Origin: Rhizoclosmatium globosum
Lineage: Eukaryota > Chytridiomycota > Chytridiomycetes > Chytridiales > Chytriomycetaceae
Length of the DNA: 64,000 nucleotides
Assembly (NCBI GenBank): GCA_002104985.1
Contig: MCGO01000010.1
Span: forward strand, 496,001-560,000
Direction: 5' to 3'
The translations under genes and the position numbers were made by a program. A model generated the notes under the pieces. It worked only from the letters and a program-made list of their open reading frames with translations, had not been told where the DNA came from and searched no databases. Positions 1 to 11,630 of the stretch are shown piece by piece (positions within the stretch are counted from its first letter, which is position 1; each line of letters opens with the position of its first letter).

Positions 1-519
1 GCGACGGACTGGGGCGGCGGCCACCGTTGACGATCGCTGCATCTTCACGTCGGTGTTTACGATCATTGAGGTGCGTTGCGGAGGCTGGCCGGACATGAAG
101 ACCTGCGAGCCGTGCTTTGAGTCGCGCTGGGCCTTGGCAATTGAGAGACGCCGCCTGCGAAGCCGTCAGTACCACTCAACGACCCACCCTGACACCCTTA
201 AGCAATCAAGTCCAATTACTCACTCTCTGTCCCCGGCCATGCGTTCCAGCGTTGCATTCATCTGCACTTGCGGGTCTTCGGCACGGGAGGTTCCTGAGAG
301 AGATGCCTCTGAGCGGCCTGTGCCTGAGAGGGGCTGTTGCTGTTGTTGCTGTTGTTGGAGTGTTGTCGCTGTCTGAGCCGCCGCTGCAGCGCCCAGACTT
401 CCGTTTGACGCCCGTGATTGTCTGTTTCGCGATCGGTTTCGCACGAGCTGAGCCTCTGAGGCTGTGGTGTCCTTGTTCTCCATCGCCCTAGTTTGTTTGT
501 TCGTTTGTTTGAATGACAA
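1..519 (-). CDS. Partial gene, polyQ-containing protein of unknown function (3' end outside window)
   Basis: The reading frame starts at the ATG ending at 519 and runs leftwards. A GT-AG intron fits at 155-223 (donor GTGAGT, acceptor CGCAG), and the frame stays open from 154 to the window edge, so the gene is truncated here. The N-terminus is low-complexity: a run of eight glutamines near residues 54-61, short alanine runs and Ser/Arg-rich stretches. The second exon is basic and Ser/Thr-rich. I recognise no domain, and the functional part probably lies outside the window. The plus-strand frames over the same bases are shadows created by the CAG/CTG run. I am fairly confident that it is coding, because the splice joins two open frames cleanly. 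Confidence 0.55.
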
Positions 520-920
520 GTGTCTTTGCCTCTGTAACAGCGCCTTGGTTGACTAATGCCTCCCAGTGATTGAACCAGAGACTAGTTGTTAAGTAGAGGG
601 CCTTCAACGGAAACAAGAGTGATCACACGGAAGGTGGCCTTGTGTCCTTCAACGTTTCAAGTCGAAATTGGGTCTGAAGCCAAAAATTTTCGTTCCTGTG
701 GGAATCATCATTTCCACTCCATTGATGGGATATCTTCGATCTTTCGGGGGGTCGGCTAGGTGTACTTGTTTGTGAAGGCAATTGGATGGCTAACTGCTGT
801 TGAGACAAATGGCTTGGACCTAACTACTATGTCCGCCACTATATCCATGCATAACAGCATCAAGGAAGCATAATTGTACTTAAATCAAAATCAAGCTACT
901 TTTTTCCACGTGTTTCGTTA
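520..920. other. Intergenic region, no gene seen
   Basis: About 400 bases separate the divergent starts of the left-edge gene and the DUF2358-like gene. One 61-codon minus-strand frame lies inside, but it has no recognisable features and no spliced continuation that I can find. The stretch presumably holds the two promoters. Confidence 0.5.
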
Positions 921-2058
921 ATGAGGTTGACAGGAAATTCCAGCAAAATGCCCTTCATTCGAATTGGACCTGTCCTCAGTCGCAGCTCCCATTGTTTCTT
1001 CACGCTGGATTATGGCTACATTCGGAACTCGCGTCGATTGGCTCAAGCGTTCCGAGATGGTTTCTCAGTGCGAACCAACTCTTCCTCAACACAGCCAAAC
1101 CGGCCCTGGGCCCAAATCGGCAAAGGAACTGAGGTCATCCAACAAGATCTCGGTTCTACTTTCTTTCAGCTTCACGGACGAGGTGGCTTCATTGGCCTCT
1201 CAAACCTTTCAATCTACCATAAGCAAATCACCGTCAGCGACCCGTTCCACTATCCTGTTATCCCTCAACCCCCTTCTCCAACTCTCACAAACTCTTCTGC
1301 TTCTCAGCATTCTGAGCATCACCATCACAAACCCCACCTACCGAAAATACCTCCAGTTTTGATCCCCATCCTTCCCCCAGCATCTCACAAATCATCCGAA
1401 CAAACAGAAGCAACATTTGGTCGAGGAGGATACTTGCTTAAAGGGCGTATTGCATACACAGCGTTTGTTGCTTGTATACGCTTCCTCCTCCTACTCTATT
1501 ACGACGACCCATCTCTGGAAATCATCCGCGCACGTACAGTCACTGGCCGTCTGAAGAAAACAGACCTAGACGATGAATATCCGAAAAGCACAACTGTTTG
1601 GCGACGCGAACGGAAAGACGATGTTCCGATTCCTGTTGGGAAGCAAGAGAATGTGAAACTGGTTCTACGATGGATGTTTGAAGGTATGCATTTCTCGTTT
1701 ATTCGCGAGGGCGGAAAATGGCCTGTTTGAATGAAAGTTGCATCGTGAGATGACACTGACGCGATGACTCACTTTAGGGACACCGCGGCATAAATTACTA
1801 TATGCAAAACTCTTGAATCCTTTGACGTCACCTCAACCATCCATTTATGAAGGAGTGTTTGTGTACACGTTTGAAGGTCAACAGGGGCTTGTCATCAATC
1901 ATCGTTTAGAAAGCATGAGTCCAACGCCGTGGGTGCCTAAAGTATGTCGATGGTGGTTGGATAGGAAAGCAAAAGCTCGACAACAAACACAGGAGGAACG
2001 TGATCGTGGTGGGAATGGATTACCGCAATTGAATTCCGGGAAACGGCCTGTGCTCTGA
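921..2058 (+). CDS. DUF2358-like protein (C6orf136-type), probably mitochondrial
   Basis: Two exons, 921-1683 and 1778-2058, joined by an intron with donor GTATGC and acceptor TTTAG; the splice keeps the frame. The N-terminal 60 residues are rich in Arg, Ser and Thr with few acids, as in a mitochondrial presequence. The middle is Pro/Ser/His-rich linker. The conserved part begins near residue 95 (a segment reading YHKQITVSDPF), continues with a segment reading KGRIAYTAFVACIRFL, and ends across the splice with YEGVFVYTFEGQQGL and a following INHRLESM motif. This order matches the DUF2358/C6orf136 family, which has an NTF2-like fold and no established enzymatic role. An internal Met nine codons downstream could be the true start. 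Function is not known from the sequence. Confidence 0.7.
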
Positions 2059-2309
2059 TATACATTAATGAGCTCTTTATTCGTTTCTCGTGAAATACTG
2101 AAGTTTTTTAAGTAAATGATGTCATTTATTCATCAAATGCTGAAAACGGTAGTCGCTTACCAGACACGCAGGTGTGGAAAGTAATTTTGCGATATCTTTC
2201 CTAATAAATAGTAGGTTTCAATGGAAATTATTGGCTACGAGCATAATACAATTTGTTTATTACAAGATCATATCTTATTCCTTTAATCTATTATCATGGC
2301 TTTTGTTGC

Positions 2310-4363
2310 TTAGGCCAAGACTCTAACAGTCTTAGCCCACCAAGTGTTGCTGGTCTCCAACTCAAGCTTTTCATCTTCAGCAGTCTCATAAATACCACCG
2401 TTTTTGCTGGTGTCGAAATCAACTGTTGCTGGGTCAACACCGAATTTGTAAGTTCCTTGGTAGAACTTGTAAATAATAACTGGAACAATAAACAATGGAA
2501 GACCAGCATAGTATGGAGCGTCACTAACAACGTCAAAAGTGAGGGTAGCAGCGTTGTAGATGAAGAAGCCGAGGACAACTCCGGCGATAGTAAGACCAAG
2601 ATAGTCAAAGTATGGGTAGAAAGGAGCCTTGTACACCAAATCCTCGTCCTTACGTCCTTGAATTCTCCAAATACGACGGAAGTTCAAGTGAGTCAAAAGG
2701 ATACAAGACCAACAGACGAGAGTGGAAACCTATCGCAAAGAGTAAGAAGTGAAGAAGGGTGGAAAAATTCGAAACTCACCGAAAGAATGTTGACGAGGAA
2801 GTTGAACACCTGGGTGTTTCCAACAAATGCACCGATAAGGGCAAGGCCTCCGAAAAAGCAGGTGATAAGGATGGAAACCAAAGGAACTCCGGTCTTGGTA
2901 GTAGAGACGAGGAATGGTGGGGCCATCTTGTTGGCAGCCAGGGACTGGAGGGTTCTGGTAGCGGCGTAAATTGCTCCGTTGGCAGCAGAGAAGATTGAAA
3001 TCAAAATGACAACGTTCATGATATCCGGACCAGCAGCAACACCAGCGTATTGGAGAACTCGAGTGAAAGGAGACATACGGACGTCAGTGTTGGCCAAGTT
3101 TTCATCAGTCAATGGAATGGTCCTATTTTGAGAGCAATATATTAGCTAAACCCGAAAAAACACCCAATACTTACAATCCAATGAGGAAAAGAGAACCAAG
3201 GTACAAGAAAACAATACGCCAGAAGGTACCCTTAATGGCACGTGGAACAGCAACAGATGGATTCTTGGCTTCACCAGACGTAACACCGATAAGTTCAGAA
3301 CCACCATAACTGTAGAAAGCGTTGGTGAAACAGTTCATGATACCAAGGAAACTAATGATAGGGGCTCCATCGACTTTGCTGCCGTCCCAGTTACGGAACC
3401 CGATAACTCCAAGCTCTTTGTGGGAAATTAGCCAATGAGATCAGTTCAAGCAAATCATACCCTTGTTGGCACCAGAAATGATCGCGATAGTAACCACAGA
3501 GAAGATGGCAATGGCAGTAATCTTGATGAGGGACATCCAATACTCAATTTCTCCGTACACCTTGACACCAAGCAAGTTGAGTCCGATCAACAGAGTGAGG
3601 GCAATAAGTGTGAAAACCCAAGCTGGAGTGTCAGGAAACCAAAACTGTGGGATAGAACCAATAGCAGCAAGTTCGGCAGCTTTTTTAGGCTGTCAGTTTT
3701 GGCAGAAGACTAATTAACGCATACTTACGGATAGTCAACAACCATTGGAAGTAATAGTTCCATCCAAGAGTAAAACCTATTTGAAATTTCAAAGGTTAGA
3801 CACTCAGTAGCAGAAGTTGCTGTTTAACCACCAACGCACCAATCGCAGGGTCCAAGAATCTCGTTGAGATTTCACCAAATGCTCCGGAAACTGGAACCTG
3901 GGTTGTCATTTCTCCAAGAGCAGAGACTGTAATTGGGTGGCGGCATCAGGAACAACCAAAATGTATTCAAGCCGAAGAAGAAACACATACCAACAGCGAA
4001 CACCAAGATTCCAACAATAGCGTAGGCAATCAAGACTCCAAGCGGACCAGCAACGGAAATGGTAGCACCAGATCCGACAAAGAGACCTATAGTGATACAG
4101 TAACAAGTCAGTAAGGGTTTGAACAGAATACATCGGAGTCCCCACAGCCAATGCCTGTATGGCAAAGGAACAAACCAAGTGAAGTTTGCAAGAGAGGAGA
4201 GTGAATACAACGTACCTGTTCCGATGGTACCACCAAGAGCAATCATCTGCAAGTGACGGGGCTCCAGCTTACGGTGCAAGTGCTTGCGATCATCACCAAC
4301 AGTTTCGAGTGTTGGAATAGCAGCGACTTCAGCGACAGCGTCGACTTTCTTCTCCTCCGACAT
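2310..4363 (-). CDS. Amino-acid permease, yeast AAT/YAT family
   Basis: Plasma-membrane proton/amino-acid symporter of the APC superfamily. Eight exons fit: 4216-4363, 3991-4086, 3840-3926, 3729-3776, 3461-3679, 3175-3415, 2780-3122 and 2310-2729. Together they make 1602 nt, a continuous frame of 533 residues, which is the usual length for this family. The diagnostic TM1 motif (GGTIGTGLFVGSG) is created exactly across the first intron. Later segments match the family: SALGEM early, GANKELGVIGFRNW mid-protein, a segment reading GVTSGEAKNP before TM7, and NFRRIWRIQG after the last splice. About twelve hydrophobic segments can be counted. The N-terminus is a charged cytosolic tail of about 45 residues. 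Substrate specificity cannot be read from sequence; general or basic amino acids are possible. Confidence 0.93.
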
Positions 4364-4610
4364 ATTTGGATTCAGTGGATGTTTTTTTCGAGGAGCATGA
4401 GCCTCTTATCTATACCAGATGTGATAGCATAGGCTGAAAATTTTTCTTTTCTCCGCAACGCCACCTGCCTCCAGGGGGGCAGCCACCCTCCAAGCAGCTA
4501 AACTCATCTGACTTCCGTGAGGGTACTAACTCTACTCAAGTGTAAGACACTGACTTTTATTTGGGAAACAACTTTCTTGCTCGTTACGTGTTGTGATCTT
4601 GATTGTATCA

Positions 4611-6143
4611 TCAGCGAATCATCTGGGTCAATCGACGATCGATAATGTCCACAGCATCCTTCACCATCTGATCCAATAACTCCTGGCAAGTAGGCACATC
4701 ATCTATTAATCCAACTATCTGTCCAGCACTCCAGATACCAGCCTCCAGATCACCTTCCTCGAAAACCCTCTTTCCTCTTTTTCCCGAGACGAGATCCCGA
4801 ATATCTATTACCAATTTTTAGACTCCCCGAAATTTCTGCAATTGCTTTGTCATGCATACATACCGTCGAACTTAGCTCCTGGCTGACGCTCGATTTCCAA
4901 GGCTTTCAATGAGACAGAGTTCTTGTACAACCGAGCAGTATTGCGGAATGATCGAAATAGGTGAACTGTATCGGTCTCCTTGGACTTGACAATCTGTTGC
5001 TTCACATTCTCGTGAATTGGGGCCTCCTTGGTGGCGAGGAAACGTGTCCCCATATTCACACCCTCGGCTCCAAGAGCAAGTGCAGCCGCCAATCCACGCC
5101 CGTCACCCAAACCTCCAGACGCCAAGAAGGGAATTTCCAAACGTTTGGCAGCAAGAGCGAGGAGAACAAGGCCACCGATATCATCTTCACCAGGATGCCC
5201 TTTTCACAAAGCTAAGTTGGATTATTCATCCAAAACACTTGATGTTCTTACCTGCGCATTCAAGTCCGTCGATACTAACAAAGTCAATACTTTTGGTTTT
5301 CTGCGCCGAAAGTGCATGGCGGATTGAAGTACATTTGTGGATAATCACTGTTCCAGGTGCAGCTTCTTTAATTCGAATAACGTGTTTGGATGGGTTGTTT
5401 CCGGCAGTCTAAAAGCAAACGCGAATGAGTGATGTGAAAGCTACAGTAATGTTGAAATACCTCGACGACTTTAACACCCCCTTCAATAATGGCCTGCACA
5501 TATTCCTAAGATAGACGTGAGCAAATAACTTCGTGTTTCGTTGTGTTGAGTTACATCGTATGGAGGTGGGGTAATTGCAGGAAGGATTGTGAGGTTTACT
5601 CCAAACGGCTTGTTTGTCATGGATCTATTTCTCGATCATTAGACCACTGATTTATACAAATATGAATGAACTGACCTGCATCGTTCAATCTCTTTTCTGA
5701 GTAGTTCAGGTGTTGGTTGAGTCAAGGCCGTCAAGATTCCCTAGTCGTGAGTTTGACAGCCAGCATCAGGTTTCTAGTCTTCTTTCAGTATGGACTCACA
5801 AGACCGCCGGCATTTGAGACAGCAGAGGCTAAGGATTTGTCAGCTGCTAATGGACTCGAAGAGTAAAGCAACTAGTTCTCACCCATCTCTGCTGTTCCAA
5901 CCCACTGCATCCCTTTATACAGCAATAATTAGCGTTTAAGCAATGTCTGCTGAGCTAGAGTACGGAACTAACCTCCCTGCAGTTGGGATGGTGCCACATG
6001 GGTCAGCAAATAGTCAAACAAAGAGGCTGTATTAGACTCACTTGGACAATGGGATGCTCAATGCCACACGCTTCTGTCAGCTTAGTTTGGAGTCTACGTT
6101 TGGCGTACGAGGCGCTTGAGGTCGAGAATGCACGTCGAAGCAT
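4611..6143 (-). CDS. Nitronate monooxygenase (2-nitropropane dioxygenase family)
   Basis: FMN-dependent oxidation of alkyl nitronates, usually a detoxification role. The gene is broken into about ten small exons. In order they encode an N-terminus beginning MLRRAFSTSSASYAKRR (possible mitochondrial presequence), the family motif GIEHPIVQ...MQWVGTAEMASAVSNAG, a KPFGVNL segment, the segment SIDGLECAGHPGEDDIGG, and then the phosphate-binding part PFLASGGLGDGRGLAAALALG with GVNMGTRFLAT. The final exon ends in RRLTQMIR. The second splice is uncertain: joining the exon ending in VQ to the one starting GMQW loses one glycine relative to the usual GGMQW, and a tiny extra exon cannot be placed in frame. 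Everything else joins without strain. The family assignment is firm; the exact exon list is not. Confidence 0.87.
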
Positions 6144-6306
6144 TTTGTCAGTCTTTCTTTTATCACCAAACTGAGCACAAAGAGAAATGAACTACTACAT
6201 CAGAAGTATACAAAAGATTACTCTTTTAATCATGCAAGTAACTCCCACGCGAAATAGGTACAAAATGAAATGAAGAGGAAAAGGAAAAAACGAGACAATG
6301 TCTAAA

Positions 6307-6951
6307 TTAAGCGGTCTTGGCAGCGACCTTAGAAATGGTGTAGATCTCAGCCTCACCCTCAACGGCAGTAACAGTGCTTCCTCCCTTGATCTTGTCCAAG
6401 ACTGGGGCAGCAATAGCGTTCAATTGCTCAATAACAGAGTGGACCTGTGGGATGGAGGTAACGTACTCAACGGTACCGTTCACCTTGGAGACAACGTATC
6501 CGGTAGTGGCAGAGACGGTTTCCTCAGTCTGGTGGATCTTCTCAGTCACAATCTCGTAAGTACGCTCTCCAGTAACAATAACGTAAGCTGGAACGTATGG
6601 GGTCAAGGCAGCCTTTGGATCGGCACGGACAGCCTCAGCTCCGGCAACAGTGTCCTGGATCAAAGTCTTGACTGGTCCTGGGGTGTATGCAGTGATGGTG
6701 GTAGTGGTGGTGGTGACAGCCCAAGTGAAGGTCTGCTGGGCCTGGGTGGTGGTGGAGTTGATAAGCTCAACGGCCTGGACACGGGCAGCCTTGTAGGCGT
6801 CGGAAGCGTAGTTCACGGCGGCAGTTCCGTGGGTGACGGCAGCTCCGTAGGCGTCCTTAGCGGCATCCTTGGCTCCAGCTGGGAGGTATGGGTCGACAGC
6901 AGCGGCGGCAGTGGCGGCAGCAGAAGTAGCGTGGTCGAGGATTGAAGACAT
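6307..6951 (-). CDS. Amphipathic, Ala/Thr/Val-rich protein, paralog 1 (perilipin-like candidate)
   Basis: Intronless frame of 214 residues. I chose the Met ending at 6951 (MSSILDHATS) because the tandem paralog starts MSSIVESTLN; an in-frame Met ten codons upstream lacks a counterpart. There is no signal peptide and no transmembrane helix. The sequence is a series of helix-prone, Ala-rich stretches (for example AAAVDPYLPAGAKDAAKDAY) followed by a conserved C-terminal block containing GPVKTLIQDTVAGAEAVRADP and VHSVIEQLNAI. Such amphipathic helices with a VDPYLP start recall fungal perilipin-type lipid-droplet proteins, but this is a resemblance in style, not a demonstrated match. LEA-like or structural roles are alternatives. 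It has the same orientation as paralog 2 and shares a promoter motif with it. Confidence 0.75.
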   Translation of the reverse strand: MSSILDHATSAAATAAAAVDPYLPAGAKDAAKDAYGAAVTHGTAAVNYASDAYKAARVQAVELINSTTTQAQQTFTWAVTTTTTTITAYTPGPVKTLIQDTVAGAEAVRADPKAALTPYVPAYVIVTGERTYEIVTEKIHQTEETVSATTGYVVSKVNGTVEYVTSIPQVHSVIEQLNAIAAPVLDKIKGGSTVTAVEGEAEIYTISKVAAKTA

Positions 6952-7472
6952 TTTGATGTGAGTTTTTGTTGAGGTTGGCAAAGCAATATGTCGTGTTTTT
7001 GAAAGGGCTCGAAAATAAGGGCTGTCGCGGGGAGACGCACATGGGAGGCTTCATGCATTTGTCATCGGGCGGTCATGCATGCATAGTGTAGCTCGTTTAT
7101 GAATGTAGTTGTCTTGATCTTGCTAGTTATACACTTACGTACGCTGAGAGTATGTGTTTTCATCCAACATGGCCACGTGCTTGGTTAGATCACTTCTTCA
7201 CCCTTCTCCACTCTTCCAACCTTAAAATCTAGGATATTAGAACACGCACATGGGGCACTTAAAGAGTCTTGCTCCTTCATAAGAATAGGAATACAATATG
7301 AATGCAACAGTGATGTAACAGCAAATTCAGGATAAGTAGTATATTCTACCGAAATTGGACACTCTGAATCCAACAGAAAGAAAACAGCAAGAAAGGAAAT
7401 AATAATTAATAAGATGATACAATGGAAGAAATGGAAGAATAATGCTGGCAGAAGAGTCAAGAAGACTGAAGT
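6952..7472. other. Intergenic region between the two amphipathic-protein paralogs
   Basis: The 521 bases hold the promoter of paralog 1 and the 3' end of paralog 2. A CGCACATGGG site lies at 7036-7045, about 85 bases upstream of the paralog 1 start, and a second copy lies at 7245-7254. I see no gene here; short minus-strand frames over 6813-7058 are shadows of paralog 1 running into its leader. Confidence 0.5.
7036..7045. promoter_or_regulatory. Shared motif CGCACATGGG upstream of paralog 1
   Basis: The ten-base motif begins 85 bases upstream of the paralog 1 start codon. The identical motif begins 87 bases upstream of the paralog 2 start. It contains a CACATG core of E-box type. Promoter function is inferred from conserved sequence and spacing only. 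Confidence 0.4.
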
Positions 7473-8289
7473 TTACTTGGCAGCCGCAGCAATCTCAGAC
7501 TCGGCCTCGGCGGCAGGCACAACTCCTCCCAATTTGATTCTGTTGAGGACTGGAGAAGCGATCGCATTCAGCTGCTCAATAACAGAGTGAACTTGTGGGA
7601 TGGAGGTGACATATTCCACAGTTCCATTCACCTTGGAGACAACGTATCCCGTTGTGGCGTTAAAAGTCTCTTGTGTTTGGTGAATGTTCTCCGTCACGAT
7701 CTCGTAAGTGCGCTCACCAGTGATGATGACTGGAAGATGTAGTAGGGTTAGATCAGGGCCGTGGGAAGAAAAAAAGGGATAGCCTACCAAATGCTGGGAC
7801 ATAAGGCTTCAAAGCTGCCTTTGGATCGGCACGAACAGCCTGAGCACCCGCGACAGTGTCTTGGATCAAAGTTTTGATTGGTCCTGGAGTGTACGCAGTG
7901 ACGGTGGTGGTAGCTCCGTTGATGGCCCAGGTGGCAGTACCAACAGCGTAGTTCTTGTAGGACTGAGCAGTGTCGATAGCAATGTTCTTTGCTGTAGACG
8001 CAGTGTAGTTCACTGCGGCGATTCCATCGCTGGCAACCTTTTGGGCGGTTGGGAGGACTCCGTTCTCAACGAGAGATTCCTTGACACCGACAGCGTACGT
8101 GGCGCCTGGAGAGACGACATTGTCCTTGACGGTTTGGGGAACAAAGGGCTCAACAACCTGAAGGGATTCGCGATAACGATTAGCAAAGCATTCAAAAGAG
8201 GAATACGCAGGCTCGGGAGGACATACTTTGTATCCGGCAGTAGCAACAGATTGGGCAGTGTTCAAGGTGGATTCAACGATAGAGGACAT
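7473..8289 (-). CDS. Amphipathic, Ala/Thr/Val-rich protein, paralog 2
   Basis: Tandem paralog of the gene at 6307-6951, with at least two introns that paralog 1 lacks: one near 8162-8225 after the first 20 or so residues, and one near 7731-7787 that interrupts the conserved C-terminal block. The spliced product begins MSSIVESTLNTAQSVATAGYK, continues with VVEPFVPQTVKDN, and then carries the shared block GPIKTLIQDTVAGAQAVRADP, the segment ITGERTYEIVTENIHQTQ and VHSVIEQLNAI. The two C-terminal halves are nearly identical and the N-terminal halves have diverged. There is no signal peptide or membrane segment. Recent duplication with intron loss in paralog 1, or intron gain here, would explain the structures. 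Confidence 0.75.
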
Positions 8290-8992
8290 GGCTGGTTTGT
8301 TTGTTTGGTGGTTGGTTGAAAGAGGGTTTCTGTTTTCCAAACGGTTTTATGACGCAAGACAGAAGGGAAGAATGTCGCACATGGGCTGGAGAAGAAGCAC
8401 ATGGCCCCTTCCAGATTCAATTCTTCTCCCCCTTCGTCCAATAAAAGCCGCAAAATACTGTTTATGATTGGACACTCTTCGCTCCTGCTGCTTCGGGAGC
8501 CACAGCGTCAAATGGTCACTCTGAAACAATCTGAGGAGTGATGATGATGGTCCGGACCACAACACTTCTCCTTTGACAGGATCTTCATCTTATCCTTATC
8601 TTAAGACCCACGTGTGGTATAGGCGATGACAAAGTAGAGATGTTTTGAGATTCTAAACTCTGCTCCTGAACCATTTCTTCCCTGTCCTTTTATGATAAAA
8701 ACACGATTTCGTTGGTGAGAATTCCGGGCGAATACACCTTTAAATCACCCTTTTGCGGAAAGATCCGGTTTGACGGCTTGTACTGTAAAATGTGGAGAAC
8801 AAGAAGCGAATTGCGTGGATCTTCCATTCTATTATTTTCTTCCTCCACCGCAAGCATAAAAGCTTCCTTGCGCCAATCATTTTTCCAATTAAACCGTGGG
8901 CTCGATCTCTAATTTGTTATATACTGATATATTTGTATAGGTCCCAGATAATAGAGGGATAGGAGAAAGAGAAAAGAGTGATGTGAGAGTGA
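8290..8992. other. Intergenic region upstream of paralog 2
   Basis: About 700 bases hold the promoter of paralog 2, including CGCACATGGG at 8376-8385, and the 3' flank of the TMEM198-like gene. A 66-codon plus-strand frame at 8712-8912 has no recognisable feature and I do not call it. Confidence 0.5.
8376..8385. promoter_or_regulatory. Shared motif CGCACATGGG upstream of paralog 2
   Basis: Identical to the site at 7036-7045 and at nearly the same distance (87 bases) from the start codon of its gene. A related CACATGG lies about 20 bases further upstream. Function is inferred. Confidence 0.4.
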
Positions 8993-10237
8993 TCAAATTC
9001 TGTCATAGTTTCCTCGCGTTTGCATGACAGGAACTGGGCCCGCTCTTTGGTACTGAACTTGATAATACTGGTCCCGCAATTGGTTTCTGTGGAAAAGACC
9101 TCTGTGAGTCCAATTTGCGCGACGGACTTGATGGAATTGCCAAGCGATACCAATCAAGGCCAACACTACTGCACCAGCAACCATCCCAATCCAGCCACTT
9201 CCTGAGTCTGCGGCGGCAGCAGAGATTCCAAGTCCATTGACAATTCCTACAACAATTGAGTAGAAACGAGTACGGACAAAGACATCGATTCCGAGGAATA
9301 CTGCAAATGATCCAGCGACAGACGTTCCTGTAGTAAAGAACATGGTTAGTGTCGTGTATTTCATTTCTTGATTGTCCCTTGATTCCCCCCCAAATCACTT
9401 GACTAAAACCACACACCTGCAATAAGCACCGGTAATTCAAACCAATAAACCAACACTGCGCCTGCAAGAGTAAAAATACAAACAATAGTCCATCTGGCTA
9501 CTTGACTTGTAATAAGAGCATTGAAGGATGTCAAAAGAACCATGGCCGTCGCGAAACCGAGACAAGCACCGACGATCCAGAATCCAAGTTTCCAGAAACA
9601 GAGAACGAGACCACCGCCGATTGCCCCGACTGCCACGCAAATCAATAGATACACCCAGTCTCTCCAGTCACCCCCAATCAAAGTCTTTGTAGAGAATTCA
9701 ATGTTTTGCAGTACGACAAAAGTGATTGCAGAGAAGAGATAGAAACCTTGTGGTAAGGAGTACTTGTTTAGGAACAAGTGCGACAGACACACATAACAGG
9801 GGGAGACACTCACCAGACAGGAACAAGATGGGACGAAATAGCTGATGGCCAAAGAAGACAAGAACAAGCCCTGAGATGATCGCAACAGCGGCAAAGACAG
9901 AGCCACTCGCGGTGATGGACTGCGAGGCCGTGGACTTTGCGGCACCAACGGCCGCATCGAACGGGTTCGCGACGCCGGACGGAACCGGAACAAATTGTTG
10001 CGCTTTTTGGTTTGTTGTTGTTGTTGATGTTGTTCCGGTGGCGGCGTCAGAGGCAATGCGGTTTGTGTTGGCGAGGGCGGCCGCGGAGGCGACACTGCCG
10101 TCCGATCCGGACACGGGCACTACCCATGGGAGGTTCAGCGATGTGAAGTCTCGCTTGGATGGGGACTCGGCAACGGCGGGACTCGCGAGAGATACCAGTA
10201 GTGCGACTGTTGCTAGGATGAGACACACAAGCCGCAT
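8993..10237 (-). CDS. TMEM198/DUF4203-type multi-pass membrane protein with signal peptide
   Basis: Three exons, 9814-10237, 9417-9746 and 8993-9327, give 1089 nt and a 362-residue protein in one frame. The N-terminus starting MRLVCLILATVALLVSLASP is a clear signal peptide ending near AVA. A Ser/Thr/Ala-rich lumenal segment of about 100 residues follows, then about seven hydrophobic segments with the glycine-rich helices usual for this family (GAIGGGLVLCFWKLGFWIVG, GMVAGAVVLALIG). The C-terminal 50 residues are basic and Gln/Arg-rich, so probably cytosolic. Family members have no agreed fungal function. A Met nine codons upstream is possible but would spoil the signal peptide. The 270 bases to the divergent neighbour presumably form a shared promoter. 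Confidence 0.8.
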
Positions 10238-10508
10238 ATTTTGGATTAATGGATTCAAAAACAATGTGCACCAAAAAAGTAAGTTCCTTACCTCCAGTAT
10301 GAAGTGGCAGTTTATTGAAAAAGAATAAGGAGTGAAACTCGGTAAATTCAGCTTGGGTGTGGTGCAAAGCTAATTGACAGATTATCTATGTCTCTAAACT
10401 TCGTACACTTAATAATATTGCCGTTGCGCAGCATAATACTGGAAGGGGTCAGAAGTCGGAAAGGAAAACAAATCCCTCCGCCACCCAACACCAAAAGAAC
10501 AACAGAAA

Positions 10509-11492
10509 ATGCTTGCAACCACGTCCATCCAGTCTCGTAATGGATTCATTGCAACCAAGGTCCGTCATCCTTCCATGTTTATGTTTCCCAACCAAAACAA
10601 ACTCGGGAAGCACATCAAGTTTGCAGAGTTACCAAACCTTCAAGACGAATATGACAATGACGAATACGGAGGTAATGACATGATTGACCATGAGCATGAG
10701 GATAATGACAACGACGAGGAAGGTGAATGCGATTGTGACGATGATGGTGAGTTACATCTTTGACAAGGATGGTGGCACGGTTGTAGTAACTCTTTGTGAC
10801 AAACAACAATAGAAGCACCTTCTGAGGTATACTTCGGAAGAGAAACACAGAAGCATGACTTGTTCGAGGAAGATGACGAAGATACGGAATTGCGTCATGA
10901 GGAAGGGGTCGCAGAAGAAGAAGATGATGGGTTTGACGGTGGCTTGGTTCTGAGAAATGACTCCGCAGCCGCAGCAAACAAACACAATGACAACGAGCCC
11001 GATGACGACTCGACTTATTCTGAATCATCGTACTACGAAAAGGAAATGAATGAGCAAGACGTGGACTACATTGTTGACACCATCAAGGATGAAACGCGTG
11101 ACTTGGGTGTGGAATTGTACGAAGCGCGTACTGAAATGCAACAAGCTATTGACAAGATTGCAGGCCAGATTAACCGTGTCGAAGCAAGTATCAAAGACGT
11201 GGCTATTGCATGTAAATCGCTGAAGAGAAAGAGAAAGAATATTGTTGAGGCTCCTACCAATGAGTGGAATGCAACGCCTGCTGTTGTGTTGGCGAATGAA
11301 GGTGTTGGTCAAATTGTTGCTAAGGAAGTCTCGGAGAAAGATCAGGTGGTTGAAAGTACTGAGGAAATCGTCATTCCAATGAAAAGAGTCAAGACTGGAG
11401 GTGCAACTGTAGTTGGAACTGTTTTGTGGACAACGGGATCCATGGTTGTTGGGGCTGTACTTGGAATCACTGCTGTGGGAGTATTTTGTTGA
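10509..11492 (+). CDS. Acidic, putatively tail-anchored protein, function unknown
   Basis: Two exons, 10509-10746 and 10813-11492, give 918 nt and 305 residues. The first 150 residues are strongly acidic with Asp/Glu/Asn clusters. The centre (about residues 165-230) looks like a helical or coiled-coil segment with heptad-like spacing (YIVDTIKDETRDLGVELYEA and DKIAGQINRVEASIKDVA), followed by a basic patch KRKRK that could be a nuclear signal. The last 25 residues are hydrophobic and glycine-rich (VVGTVLWTTGSMVVGAVLG) and end almost at the stop codon, which is the layout of a tail-anchored membrane protein. No family is recognised. Confidence 0.7.
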
Positions 11493-11630
11493 AACCACTT
11501 TGCATTGAGTTATCTTTGAATTGAAAGAAGAATGTATCATATTTTTGACTGATAAGTTCTCTTATCGAATCGATTTATTAATTTTGTTATTTTTGGAACC
11601 TGGAACGAACAACCACCACTTAACTGATCG

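Noticed and set aside
5965..5975. Four-base microexon (GGAG) in the nitronate monooxygenase gene
   Set aside because: It has AG before and GT after, but including it breaks the frame into the next exon, so I left the splice as a direct join with one residue lost.
8712..8912. 66-codon plus-strand frame upstream of amphipathic paralog 2
   Set aside because: No conserved features, no signal peptide, and it lies in a region needed for the promoter of the neighbouring gene.
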